From positions 910,876 to 974,875 of the forward strand of contig NW_006920419.1 of the NCBI RefSeq assembly GCF_000344685.1: a stretch of 64,000 nucleotides of DNA. Reading direction: 5' to 3'. The DNA comes from Gloeophyllum trabeum ATCC 11539. Taxonomy: Eukaryota; Basidiomycota; Agaricomycetes; Gloeophyllales; Gloeophyllaceae. Positions 45,856 through 57,683 of the stretch are shown in pieces. The position numbers and the translations under genes were made by a program. The notes beneath the pieces are model-generated. The model searched no databases, was not told where the DNA came from, and worked only from the letters and a program-made list of their open reading frames with translations. The first letter of the stretch is position 1, and each line of letters begins with the position of its first letter.

Positions 45856-48444
45856 TCAATCTTCCGCTGCTTGCTTCGCCTCAACTATACTCCCCAAGTT
45901 AGGAGCCGCAGCCACAGCCTGAACTGTGGCAGCCAGCCCGACAGGCTCAGATTTCACGCCTTCCTCTGCCTCTACGGTCGTGGCCCTCGGAGGAGGCTGC
46001 ACCTCTTCCTTAGCCGCCTGGGCCGACGGTACCTGTTCCATGACTACCTCCACATTGATGATATTTGACCCTATGCCGAGGGGGAAGTCGATGTCTTTCT
46101 TCTCGAAGGTGAGGTGCACGGGTTCGGTAGAGTCCGGAGGCATATGGAATTGCGGGATGAACCACAGCCAGCCCAAGAATATCTAGGGAGAGAAATCAGC
46201 TACACCACAGGAAGTTGAGTATGACAGGTAAGGAGAGTACCTGCCCCATGTACAGCTTCAGTCGCAGCTCTCTGTGAGGATCGAGCACCACGCCGAGGTC
46301 GCTTATCCCTGGTCCTTCGGCGGCGGGGAGGCTCTCGTGTATGGAAGTTGCTTCCGACTTCAAGCCACTAGATGGGCCGCTGGCAGGTCCGCCATGTTCA
46401 ATCTCGTCCTTTATATGTCTCCATGACTCGCTCGATAGTGGTCGAACAGTATACGTATATTTCTTGTCTTCCTGTTAATCGAGAATCGATGAACCCGTAG
46501 AACGAGGTCCAGCACGCACGCCGTACCTTATCATCACCTTCTTTCTGCACACCCCCAGACTTCGCCAACCCCAGCCTCGCAAAACTCCTTACCATCTTTG
46601 TCCGATCCCACCTCCCATCCCTAAACAGCTCACTCAACTCCTTCCCCTCCATCTCCTCCGCCCCTCTCCTCCGCTTCCCCATATCCCCACTCTCATCCCT
46701 CGTCCACCGCTCCCACATCTCCAGCGTCTCCACAAACTCGTCGTCGTACCTTGCAAGCGATACCCAGACCTGTCCCTCCCCCGTTGCCGTCTTCGCGAAC
46801 GCGTTCCGGTCAATCACCGCATTCACCGCCTTTAACAGGCTCGCCTTCACCCCCGTCGGCTCGCGCATGCGGATCTTCACTTCCTTCAGCCGGATGCGCG
46901 GTTTGGGTTGTGCGGGCGGGGACAAGGACCAGAATCCGGGCGGGCCCTCGTGCGCCAGGAGGAGCGACCAGTAGTAGAGCCAGCGGCGCTGGCTGGGGAT
47001 GCTCACCCCCTGCTTAACTTTCTTGGGCTTCTCGGTGTCGTTGTCGTACTTGCTTGAAGGAGAAGGTGGCTTCATGCGCTTCGACGTGTGCAGGTCGAGG
47101 ACATGCTGCAGGGTTGCTGTAGGCTTGCTGCTAGGCGTGCTTGATCCTGACCCGGACACGGTAGTACTGGAGACCGAGACAGGCCGGGGGGAGGAGGTTG
47201 CTTTCCGATCGACAATAGGACCCTCAACCGCTGACTCGTCGGCTGGCCCGTCGGTGAGCGCCACGGTGTCTTCGTCGGAGGGCATAGCGTCCATAAGCTC
47301 CTCTGCACGCTCTTCTACCAACTTTTTATCGTTGCTAGCCTCATTGGAGGGAAGGCTAACCTGGGTCAACAGGTACGCGCAGGCCATGGTGCCGGACCTG
47401 CCCTTACCAGCTTCCAGCGGGCATAAAAATGCATTCAGTCAAAATTCAATATCACGGCACGCGAGACAAAAAGGTGCAAATACCTTTGCAGTGAAGGACG
47501 GCGACTCGGTCTTTGGAGCCTTCAAGCCATACGCGGATTTCGCGGGCTACCAGGGGCAGGATGGCTAAAGGGGGTGCACTGTGAATAACGGGAGGTTAGT
47601 CATCCAGACTCCTGTCACATACGATCTTCGAACACGATCGCGACGAAGGCAATGGCAAACGGTCTGGAGAAACTCATTGCCCGCTGTCACAACCGGAGAT
47701 TCTACGTGCAGTGCGAGGCGACCGCGGATCTCACAAGAGTGAGCTTCGAGCGCGAGGACGCCTTGTGTGCATCCCGCTACGCTGCTATGCTAAACCCAAG
47801 GAGGCTCTTTGCTGCAGAGTGGCACCCGTCCGAACACTGAGAAACGCCACTATCATTTCGAAGCATCTAGCGTATCGCAAGCATCGTGCCATGTCTTGAT
47901 CGTTGCAACGCAAACGCAAAACCTTGCGTGTTCCCCCGCAGCGCTTGCGTATCCCCCGATATCGGTGGCAGCTAAGCTAACACGCGGTTCTTTGAACTCA
48001 AGAGAGGGATGGGGATTGCAGGAATGGGCATAGAGATGCCTTTGGCCCCCGGGAGTCCCGAACACAAAGATGGATACTTACTGATGATCTGGGAAGGGAT
48101 ATCTGCTAACTCGCCCGTCAAAAAAGCTAGCGGGGTACGAGTTCTCTCTGATGGGACAAAAGTTGAAGACCCAGTAGTTCTTGCCATGTCGGTGTTCGAG
48201 GAATTTCTTCGCGTCTTCTCTGCGGTTTCGGTAGAACCCCTCTAGGCCCGTGGCAGGATACCCCATGACGATGACTTGGTCGGTGATATACGCTAAGTCT
48301 GCGCATGCGAAGCATCAGCGAACAATCAAAACCTTGATGTCTTCTAGCCATCGAAAGGAGAAGCATACCGAGCTCGACGTCGAGCGTTTCATCCTTGAAT
48401 CGCGCTTTGTTTCCGGAGACTATGCGACGAATAAAGTCTGACAT
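45856..48444 (-). CDS. PTEN-type phosphatidylinositol 3,4,5-trisphosphate 3-phosphatase
   Basis: A lipid and protein phosphatase opposing PI3-kinase. The first exon encodes MSDFIRRIVSGNKARFKDET, matching the PTEN PIP2-binding start. Then DLAYITDQVIVMGYPATGLE, NRREDAKKFLEHRHGKNYWV and FPFPDH-like sequence. The active site reads HCKAGKGRSGTMACAYLL, split by an intron near 47450-47500; the two lysines are the PTEN hallmark. GVSIPSQRRWLYYWSLLL follows after an insertion of about 100 residues that is acidic and Ser/Thr-rich. A C2-like domain follows (PRIRLKEVKIRMR, ELRLKLYMGQ, GWLWFIPQFHMP). The C-terminus is Ala/Glu-rich. An intron removes a spurious read-through near 46475-46527. The start lies 285 bp from the divergent GPCR-like gene. 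Confidence 0.9.
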
Positions 48445-48729
48445 GGTGGACTCTATGATAGACTATAAACGCTGTACGCAGCGCCATTAGATCCAGTGAA
48501 GTCATCTGTAGTGGGGCAATCTAAGGTTCAAGATACCAACTACGGAGGCAATACGCAGATCTGTTCCCACGGTCATAGTGTGACAACGGATCAGCAGCCG
48601 GCAACCCGCCCCCAGCACTTTCTTTCCCTCCCTCTTATTATTGGCCCATGCCTGCGTTGGCGGCGTTGCCTTGAGGCTCAGGCGCTCACTTCCAGCTGCT
48701 GCTCGGTCGCCCCCCTCGACCGTCCAGCG
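48445..48729. promoter_or_regulatory. Divergent promoter region, PTEN and GPCR-like gene
   Basis: 285 bp between the two divergent start codons; both promoters must lie here. No clear TATA box. Confidence 0.4.
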
Positions 48730-50828
48730 ATGCTGCCTTTTGCCCTCCGGGCGGTCTGGTTTTCGCTCTCGCTTTCTGGTGCGTTATGGACTCCCGATAA
48801 TTAATGGAGACGGGTCCCTGAGTGACGGCGATGGACAGGTCTAATCTGCTGTTGGGTCGTGCTCGTGGTCTTTGCCAATGTCGTCCAAGTACTTTGGGGA
48901 CCTCTCCTGTATTGTCTGGGCGTCACTCTCATGCAGGGCGTCTTCTGTCTCGGTGAGCACCAATCTCTCATTCACATATCGGCCCGGGCCTCCAGAAATC
49001 CTGGCTTTGACGTTAATATTGATTTCTTACACATATCAACTCCTAGGTCTTATTTGGAGAATGGAACCGCTAGAAATGCCTAGGGCGTTCTGCATCGGTG
49101 AGTAAAAGCTCTCCTCAATCCAGAGAGTCACCGACCCTTGGCCATCCATCATACAATAAATACGCCCTACCGAAACGCTGATCCACTCTCATCTCCAGTT
49201 CAGAATGTTCTCGTCAGCCTAGGTTCTTTTCTCCTCACGGGGGTCACTGCGTCTTTCACTCTTGGAACTATCATTTCTCTGTTTCGGCCCCAATACAACA
49301 CCGGGACCACTATCTCGTTCGTGCCGCACACTTTTCACGATCTTCAATATTTTTGACTCCGCTCCGCAGACCGTTTTCTTGGCACCCTCGTTATATCATA
49401 TTTATTGTGGTCTACCCATTACTAGCATCTGTCGTATACGTCTCCCTTCTCTTTCGACTGGACGCCGCGACTCCCACGGAGGACCTGCTATGCGAAGCAA
49501 CCCACCCCATCTGGTGCGTAGTTTTACTGCGATTATCGCATGCTGTAATAATTCCGAGTGTGCCCTAGGGTGCGCTTGTTCGGGTATGCCGGCGTTCCGC
49601 TGCTCCTCTCGATACCAAGTCTGCTCCTGTCGTCCATCTCCGCGATCTGCTTGCTAAAGAAGCAAGCTCACCTTCCGAATGGGCGCAAGAGAGGATGCGT
49701 GTACCAACGGCAAGATACGCTGGACCCTCTCACGCCATTGCCTGCGCGGAGGCAGTCGCGTCAGAGCAAGAGCCTCGAATTCAGGACGAGCGCGGACATA
49801 CGGAATGCGAACACGCCTACCCCGGTGCCCTCGACGCTCGCAGTGCCCACACCCGTCGCCGTCCCTTCGCCCACCTCATCCGCCGTGCTGTCCAACCCGC
49901 ACTTGCTCCAGTCCCCCGGGCGCGTCCCGACCAGCCCGGAGGTGGCGTCCTTCGCCCGGAAATACCACCTCCCGTTCAATCGCCAGCCGGCGAAATCGCC
50001 CTCTCCCATTCCCCGGCCGCCGTCGCACCAGTCCTCGACCTACTTCCCCTCGGACACGTCCATCTCCTCTGTGTTCCCCACCTTCGCCCCGCCCTCGCGC
50101 CCCGGCTCCGTGCGCTCCCTCCCTGCGTTCCCCGACTTGGGCGCGCTGAGCTACCGCGACTTGATTCACGGGAAAGAGCACGAAGAGCGGGAACTGGGGT
50201 TGAGCAAGATGGTGTCGTCGACGGCTGTGGGCGGGGATGAGGATGAGGAGAGGTGGGTGAGGAGCTTGGAGTTGTCGAAGAGCGAGCTGGAGTTTGTGAG
50301 GAATGCGGAGGACAGGGAAGGGGATGGGTGGGCGGCGCCGACGTATGTGCGGCGGAATCCGTTGAGTAGTGCGTGTCACGACGTTCTTTTCGTTGCGCTA
50401 CTCAAATACTTTCTCCTTCCTCCTCAGAGATGATGCGAGACAAGACTACACCGCCGCTGCCTCCTAGTGGTCCTGCTCCTTGTGCGATGTGGCATTTCAT
50501 CGTTTTCCAGATGTGAGTACATTCTATTTCGACACCTCTCTCAAGGCCACTGATATACTTCTAAATTTCGCAGAACTGTCTCTGTGATACAAATGCTAGC
50601 ATCGATAACTACGCTGATCGACGTCGGGAAGGGGCGCGCAGTTCCGACCCCGTTCGGGACGCAGCATTTTGCGCTGTTGCTGGTAGCTTGGTGCCCATGC
50701 TTTGTCTTTGGTTTGTCCAACTCCATAAAACCATCACCGGGCAAGCGCTGATATCCGTTATGCACGCAGGTTATCTTCCAGGCGTCCGGCAACGTCTGAA
50801 GTTCTGGAAGCGCCGTCGGTTCTTCTGA
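48730..50828 (+). CDS. Seven-helix GPCR-like membrane protein with long third loop
   Basis: The exons join as follows: MLPFALRAVWFSLSLS (from 48730), then from 48840 LICCWVVLVVFANVVQVLW..., then RMEPLEMPRAFCI, QNVLVSLGSFLLTGVTASF, and from about 49371 HPRYIIFIVVYPLLASVVYV. Next come LFGYAGVPLLLSIPSLLLSS and AICLLKKQ. A hydrophilic Pro/Ser-rich loop of roughly 250 residues follows. Two last hydrophobic segments (MWHFIVFQM...IQMLASITTL and HFALLLVAWCPCFVFGYL) precede a basic tail ending FWKRRRFF. That gives seven hydrophobic segments, with the long loop between five and six, as in fungal nutrient-type receptors such as Git3/Gpr1. Family membership is inferred from topology. The ligand is unknown. 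Confidence 0.65.
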
Positions 50829-51244
50829 CGCGCGCTGTATATATTCGCAGTTCAAGTTGTGTTTGAATTCATTCTTGTGCATATGCTCTGCTCTTGCTTT
50901 GCGGAACGATACCCCACGCTCGTTGTAACTGGGCCGCCCTTGAGCGCCTGCTGTATGTATCATTATACTCGTGTATTAGCATAGCGACATCTGTAATGGA
51001 GGATAACTTGGTTAATTATATCCCCTTTTCACTCTGCCTGTGCGAAGTGCGCTAAACTGCTCTTTGAACTCAGAAGTGTGGCATCCGGAAGTTGCCACAA
51101 CTTGCCACAGACTGTTTCGGTCTTTTGGTCACAAACTCCCACGCTCCATTACGCATTCAGAGACGCGTCAGTACACCGACGCGCGTCCTTACACTGGTCA
51201 TCTGTCTAAGTCTCTGTCTACCTACTCCTCACTGAACGCCCTTC
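50829..51244. other. Intergenic, RPN1 promoter
   Basis: No gene seen. Upstream region of the proteasome subunit gene. TTGCCACAA-like sequence near 51093-51110 resembles the proteasome-associated control element core (GGTGGCAAA, reverse complement TTTGCCACC) only weakly. Confidence 0.35.
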
Positions 51245-54200
51245 ATGTCCAAGGCCGAGTCCACGATTGCCGTTCCTGCGCAGGATCCGAAGAAAAAGAA
51301 GGATGAGGAGAAGGACAAGGTCGATGGGCCGTCGAAGGTGAACGGGGATGCGAAGGAGGGAGAGGATCTCGTGAGTGTGCTATGTTGATTGGGCCAGTGG
51401 ATGTCTTATGGATGTTTATTGTTTGTCTGTAGTCAGAGGAGGATCTTCAGCTACGGAATGAGCTGGAGATGCTCGTGGAGCGGTTGAAGGCACGCAGCGA
51501 TCGCAGCGAGAGCTGAACCCGCACTGACCGATGGATTGCAGGAATCCAACACGGAGCTGTACCGCCCAGCCCTCGAGACGCTCCGGACACTGATCAGAAC
51601 GTCTACATCGTCTATGACCTCCGTGCCGAAACCGCTCAAGTTTCTCCGTCCGCATTACCCCGATCTGCAGGCTCTCTTCGAGACATGGCCGGCTTCGGAA
51701 GACAAGGTACGCGTGACGTAGCGCTCGTGTTCGCCTGTTTAAATTCTCATTGCGAGAGCAGAGTCTGTTTGCAGATATCCTCTCATGTCTTGCTATGACA
51801 TACTCCGACACCCAACCCCGCGGGACACTCCGCTACCGCCTCGTATCCGCTTCCCTCCGACCTCCCTCCTCCCCCCTCTCCGACCCAGGCTCTTGGGGAC
51901 ACGAGTACGTCCGCCACCTTGCCGCAGAGCTCGGGGAGGAGTACACGGCGCGGGAGGAGCGCGGTGAGGAGGAGGCGCAGAAGGAGAGCAAGGTAGTGGG
52001 GACGATTCAGGACCTGCACTCTCTGGGAATGGAGTGCGCGACGTTCCTCCTGCGCCACAACGCAGAGCCGGATGCTGTGGACTTGATGGAGGAGCTGGAG
52101 ATTGTTGAGCGGATAGTGGAGTTGGTGGACGAAAACACATTTGGGCGTGTATGCCAGTATATGATTCGGTAAGGTCCCGCTGGCGTGTGTAGCATGGTAC
52201 TTGATTGACTCCCTCGTAGGTGTGTAAACTTCCTGCCGCCACCAGACGATGTCACATTCCTTCGGACGATACACAAAATCTATATCAAGCACCAGCGGTT
52301 CCCTGAGGCCATGTCTATGGCAATCCGACTTGGCGACCCGGAGCTGATAAGGGAGGACTTCAATGCCCCCGGTAACCCGTAAGTGACCTCGGCTATTCTT
52401 GTACGAAGTCCCTAATATCCTACAGAGTGATGAAGCGGCAGCTGGCTTTCCTATTAGCACGCGCTCAGGTCCCCTACGAATGGTTGCAGAAGCCGACAGA
52501 TGAGGATGGCGATATTGCTGAAGACGCGGAAGAGGAGGACATGCCGGAAGACCTTGTCGAGTGCCTGAGCAATACGCGGCTGAGCGCGCACTTTAAGGAG
52601 TTCGGGAAGGAGTTGGGGGTGTTGGAGCCTAAGAGTCTGGAGGACGTGTACAAGTCACACCTGGAGACAACGCGTACGTCTTCTACTACACTACGAATGG
52701 TACGACCCGCCAGCGAATCTGAATACCTTTTCCAGGACCCGGTACTACAGCTAACATCGACTCCGCACGAGCTAATCTGGCCGGTACCTTCGTCAACGCC
52801 TTTGTCAATGCTGGGTTCGGCAACGATAAGCTTATGGTCGAAGCCGAAGAAGGCAGCAGTTGGATCTACAAGAACAAAGACCATGGTATGATGAGCGCGG
52901 CTGCCAGTCTTGGTCTCAGTTTGTTGTGGGATACCGATGTCGGATTGAGTCATGTCGACAGATATACCTATTCGTCGGAGGAGTATATCAAGGTAAGGAT
53001 AGATATTGTCGTGCTTGCTTTTGCGTTCACCAGCTTATCTTGATGTACTTCTCGATAGGCAGGCTCGTTTCTCGCTATCGGCCTGCTGAGTACTGGTGTC
53101 CGAACGGAAGCGGATGCCCCGTTAGCTTTGCTGGGCGAGCATGTCGACAACAAGTCTGTTCCCCTGAAGCTGAGTGCGATTATGGGTCTTGGTCTCGCGT
53201 ACTGCGGTTCCCACCGTGAAGACATCCTCGCCCTTCTGCTGCCTCACGTTGCAGATGAAGGTGTCTCGATGGAGATCGCGTCGCTCTCCGCGTTGGCTCT
53301 TGGGTTCATCTTCGTCGGAAGTGGGAACGGAGAGGTTGCTGGGACGATATTGCAGACATTGATGGAGAGGGAAGACAAAGCACTCGATGAGAAGTGGGCG
53401 CGGTTCATGGCTCTGGGCTTAGCTCTCTTATATGTCGGTAAGTCTCAAGAGCTCAGGAGCATTTTGTGGTTTTGTTGAGTTGTTTCACCGGGTATATAGG
53501 TCTGCAGGATCAATCAGACGCAACGCTCGAGACTCTGAAAGCCATTTCCCATCCGATCGCGAAGCAGGCGCAAGTTCTGGTTGACGTGTGCTCTTTCGCA
53601 GGCACCGGGAACGTGCTTAAGGTTCAGGAGATGCTGCACCATTGTGAGGACCACATCAACACGTCGAAAGGCAAGGAGAAGGAGAAAGAGAAGGAGGACA
53701 ATAAGGACGAGAACAAGGATGAGGCCAAGAAAGAGGATGCCAAGCTTGATGACACTTTCCAGGCGTTCGCTGTGCTCGGTATTGCCCTGGTGGCAATGGG
53801 CGAGGAAACCGGTGCTGAGATGTCGCTCAGAGTGTTCAATCATCTGGTGTGTGGTTTCGTATATGCCTTCTCCCTCATTGGATGCTAATCTATTCGTGTC
53901 AGATGCACTACGGCGAACCGATCATCCGGAAGACAGTGCCTTTGGCCCTTGGTCTTGTCAGCGCCTCGAATCCCCAGTTAAACATTCTCGATACCCTTTC
54001 CAAATACAGCCACGACAACGATCTTCAAGTAGCTCTCAACGCCATCTTTGCCATGGGTCTCATTGGCGCTGGCACAAACAATGCCAAGCTCATGCAGCTA
54101 CTGCGACAACTTGCCGGTTACTACCAAAAGGAGCCCGATTGCTTGTTCACCGTGCGCATTGCCCAAGGTTTGGTTAACATGGGCAAGGGCACTATCAGCA

Positions 54201-54728
54201 TCAATCCCTTCTTCTGCGATCGTAATATCATGAGCCGAACAGGGATTGCTGGTCTGCTTGCGACGTTGATGGCGTTCACGGATGCCAAATCATGTGAGTT
54301 GTGTGATGCTTGCGCATGTATGTCGGATTGCTGATGGTATCTTCAATAATAGTTATCCTGGATAAATACCACTGGATGCTCTACTTCCTGACGCCAGCTA
54401 TGGCACCTCGGTTCCTGATAACATTGGACGAAGAATTGAATTCCAAGCCAGTTTCTGTCCGGGTTGGTCAGGTACGCTCCCAGTACTCCTCTCCATAGTT
54501 TACACTGCTCATCCCTTTGATCTCTAGGCTGTCGACGTTGTTGGTCAAGCAGGGAAGCCACGCACGATTTCAGGATTCCAGACGCACACCACGCCTGTAC
54601 GGCTGGGTACGACAGAGCGTGCGGAGCTAGCAACAGAAGAGTATATTCCTTACGCGCCTGTGCTTGAAGGGTTCGTGATTTTGAGGAAAAACCCAGGGTG
54701 GGAGACGGAAGACAGAATGGAAGTATAA
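51245..54728 (+). CDS. RPN1: 26S proteasome regulatory subunit Rpn1 (PSMD2)
   Basis: The largest base scaffold of the 19S particle; it binds ubiquitin receptors and Rpt1. The start [21 protein letters not shown] leads to an acidic/basic tail and [19 protein letters not shown]. Conserved blocks follow: [57 protein letters not shown] and [16 protein letters not shown]. The proteasome/cyclosome repeats begin near [17 protein letters not shown] and continue through [40 protein letters not shown] and [21 protein letters not shown] charged Lys/Glu-rich insertion with KEKEKEKED sits near 53670-53740. The end [20 protein letters not shown] matches the family. Eleven or more introns. Complete. Confidence 0.95.
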
Positions 54729-55006
54729 TAGATTACTCGGTTACCTGCTCTTTAATGTTATTCTCTTGCAATCTCTACCTTGCCTCGACCTCAGAGTCGT
54801 CGGAGCTGCCACCTCCTCATCGACATCCCTCCGACGAAAGGTAGTCGGCCTTCGCCGATATTGCCAACTCAGATATAGCCTAATGTCGCACAGCGAGACA
54901 CGAACGAATGGACGGTATGAATGATGGAAGCTACGAGCGTCCTCCTTAAGGCCGGCCGCAGGGGATATTCTCTTGTCTTGCGACTTTCATCTACACCTTG
55001 ACCAGA

Positions 55007-55776
55007 ATGTCTTCCGCGGCTGCTTCTGTGGCTCCTCTAGCCGGTCCTACGAACCCAACGCTGAATGGCACGACGCCGCAGGCGGACAAGTACCGAGGTG
55101 CCGTTGTAGAGGTATGAGAGCATGCTTGATCGAGACGCGGGCAGCGGCTGATTTCGTGTTCCTCACGGTATCCAGGACCTGCAATTACCTCCTGCGTTTG
55201 CACTTCCTGCTGATGAAGCTGTATCACGAGCCATCGAGCTTGGGTATGAGCGAGATTACTCTTATATCCCGTACGTCTTCCATATTACCTCATTGTGATC
55301 AGTAGCCCATGAACCGTTGGGATCAGGGTCTTAGATCGCACCCGGAAACCTCTGGGGTATGTGGACGTGTCCGCTCTGAAAGCGAAATGGGAGGCTAGGC
55401 AGGCGGATCCGGTGAGGAGTAGTCTGTTCAACACGCTTTCCTCTTGCTAAGCTCTCTGTAGGACGATAAAGTGATGAAGTTTATGACCAAGTTTGAACGG
55501 ACGGCGTCACATCCTTATACGCTAATAACCCCTGCAACTCCGCTGTCCGAGCTGGAAGAGTTCCTGAAGCACAATATTTTCGCAATAGGTGAAATGACTA
55601 TCTTATGGGCCAAAGAGCTGCAGCTGATATTGTCAGTACAGTGACCGACTACGATCGGAAGTTCGTCCTTGCTGTCGCGACACAGCAGGATTTAGAGGTG
55701 CGCATTCTCTCGTGCCATTGTACTTTGTTTGTGCTAACCTGGTATGGAGACATTTGTTTCTCGTCGTGGGTTCTAG
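55007..55776 (+). CDS. CBS-domain protein
   Basis: A short protein of about 175 residues with a tandem CBS-type fold. Exons encode MSSAAASVAPLAGPTNPTLN, then DLQLPPAFALPADEAVSRAI, the YIPVLDRTRKPLGYVDVSAL block, TKFERTASHPYTLITPATPL, LEEFLKHNIFAIVTDYDRKF and VLAVATQQDLE. The last exon, spliced at an AG before 55751, encodes TFVSRRGF and the stop at 55774-55776. CBS pairs bind adenosyl ligands (AMP, ATP, SAM) and usually regulate partner proteins. No catalytic domain is attached. The pathway is unknown. Confidence 0.8.
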
Positions 55777-57683
55777 ATATCTACTAGGTTCTGGGTGTCA
55801 TGTATTGCATACTTGCGGCGCATAATTTATCCATTGATTTTCTGAAATGGCACTTGCTGTTCTGGGACCGCAGCCTTTGCCATGTATCGAAGTCAGTACG
55901 TATGATCAGGATCTACGGAAGTATACGCAATTCATTGCGCGAGCTCATGGCTTCAACTCAGTCAGGTAAGTTCTATAGATCCTTCTCACCTCGGCGAGAG
56001 GATATAACCATTGCTTGGAGATATTCAGGAGGGCTCTGGAAAGTATGCCAGGCTGTAACCTGTCCCTGGCAACCGTAAGGAATCCTCGGACGCGTTTTCA
56101 AAGTCACTGTCTCCTGCTTTGACGATCTCCCCACTCTTTCCTTAAAGACCTGACTTCGCGGCCAAGCACAACTCCTCTCTGTCACGTTTAATTGATCTCG
56201 ACGGCATGCTTTGGAAGTTTATGTGCGTCAAGGCTATTGTACTGGTTATACTGGCACGCCGTGTCACGGTCCCCACCTTGGCCAGTACGCGGGCCTTCTC
56301 GTCCATGAATCTACAGTGTTTCTTCGTAACGTCTCTCGTCAGGCTCCAAACGCGTTATACAATGCTACAGCCGAGGATGATCTGCTTGCTCAATGGAGTT
56401 GCAACTGTGACCGTGCTTCCATGAAAATCCACGACATAACGCTCACCACTCGGGGCAAGTGGCCGCTGAGTCGGAGGGTCTGTAACAGAGGAACATGGTC
56501 AGCAAGGGTGTCCAGGAAAACGGCTACAGGCTGAGCATGGCAGTCGACCATGAAGCCCTGAACTTGATATCGACAAGCAGGATCGTTACTGGATCAAGCA
56601 AAGATGGTGGCAGAGCGCCGGGATCCGCATTATGACAAATCAAGGTGCGCAGGCGAGGCGAAACGGGCGAATGCTGGAGAAGTTGCAATTGATGTAAGAA
56701 ATCTTTGTGGATACGATTGTCTACTCCAATCTTGGTCTCCCCCACACAGGTCGCATTTGTTTGGAGGCGTATCAATTCATGGGCTGAAACGCTACCTATC
56801 AGCACCTTTATCCAAGGCATGCCACCAATAATCAGTTCTAAGTTTACATTCTAGCTATGATTTAGAAATGGCTGGTACCTACATAGGGCCGCGACTGTCC
56901 TCCCGAAACAAACCCTATTAATTGTGAACAAGGGTAGCAGTAAGTCTAGGCTTTCCCACAACAGGTCCAACGCAGTTTCAAGGAAAGTGCTGCATGAGAC
57001 TCGAGAGATCTAGATCAGCTAGAGCCGCACATACATAGCAACTCTTTTCTCTAGCGGCGCACTACGGGCATTGCATGTCATCCCAGCTTGCTTGGATATG
57101 CATCCAGTCCAATATCTCAAGCACCACATCAGAATTAGCCAAGGCGGAGTTCATCGAGCTCGAGCGACTGGACTTGCTCCTGTGCGTACGCGCAAGGTGT
57201 GCTCCCGCACTGCTGATGGCTGGTTTGCGCCCGCACGACTCGGAGATGTACTAACTGTCACGGTACCTAGGTTAGTCCCAGTACTTGTCAGTGGCAACCA
57301 ATCAGGCAGCAGTTGGGTTAGAGCAGTCCAATCTGTAAATTCCTAGGCACGGTCTTGATCATGATCCCCCTTTAACCGATGCGAAATGTTATCGTGAGTC
57401 CTTTTGATAGCGATTGGATCCGGAGGGTACGCGCGTCAATCCGTACTAATAGTCGGTGCCGCATGCAACGGATACTTCGCGTTTGCTTCTTTCCCTACCC
57501 GACTACACCCTAGCGTACCTTTCTTTCGCTTTCCAGGGTCTGCCATAGTATGGCAGGTGAAGCCTTCCAGCAGGCCTTGTCGGAGCGATACTGTCTTTGT
57601 AAGTGCTGAAATATAAATGTCTCTTGTTCCTATGTTCTTTACCCGACGTTTGTCTACAGTAGCCGCCATGGCGTTAATAGTTC
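55777..57683. other. 1.9-kb stretch without a recognisable gene
   Basis: Several short frames exist (for example 56211-56534 plus, beginning MEVYVRQGYCTGYTGTPCHG, and 56524-56820 minus). None resembles a protein I know, and stops are frequent in all frames. I see no terminal repeats or target duplications. It may hold a decayed gene. Confidence 0.4.

Noticed and set aside
46475..46530. Extra residues (WTSFYGFIDSRL) in the PTEN C2 region
   Set aside because: They come from a GTACGG...AACAG intron; splicing joins the two coding blocks in frame.
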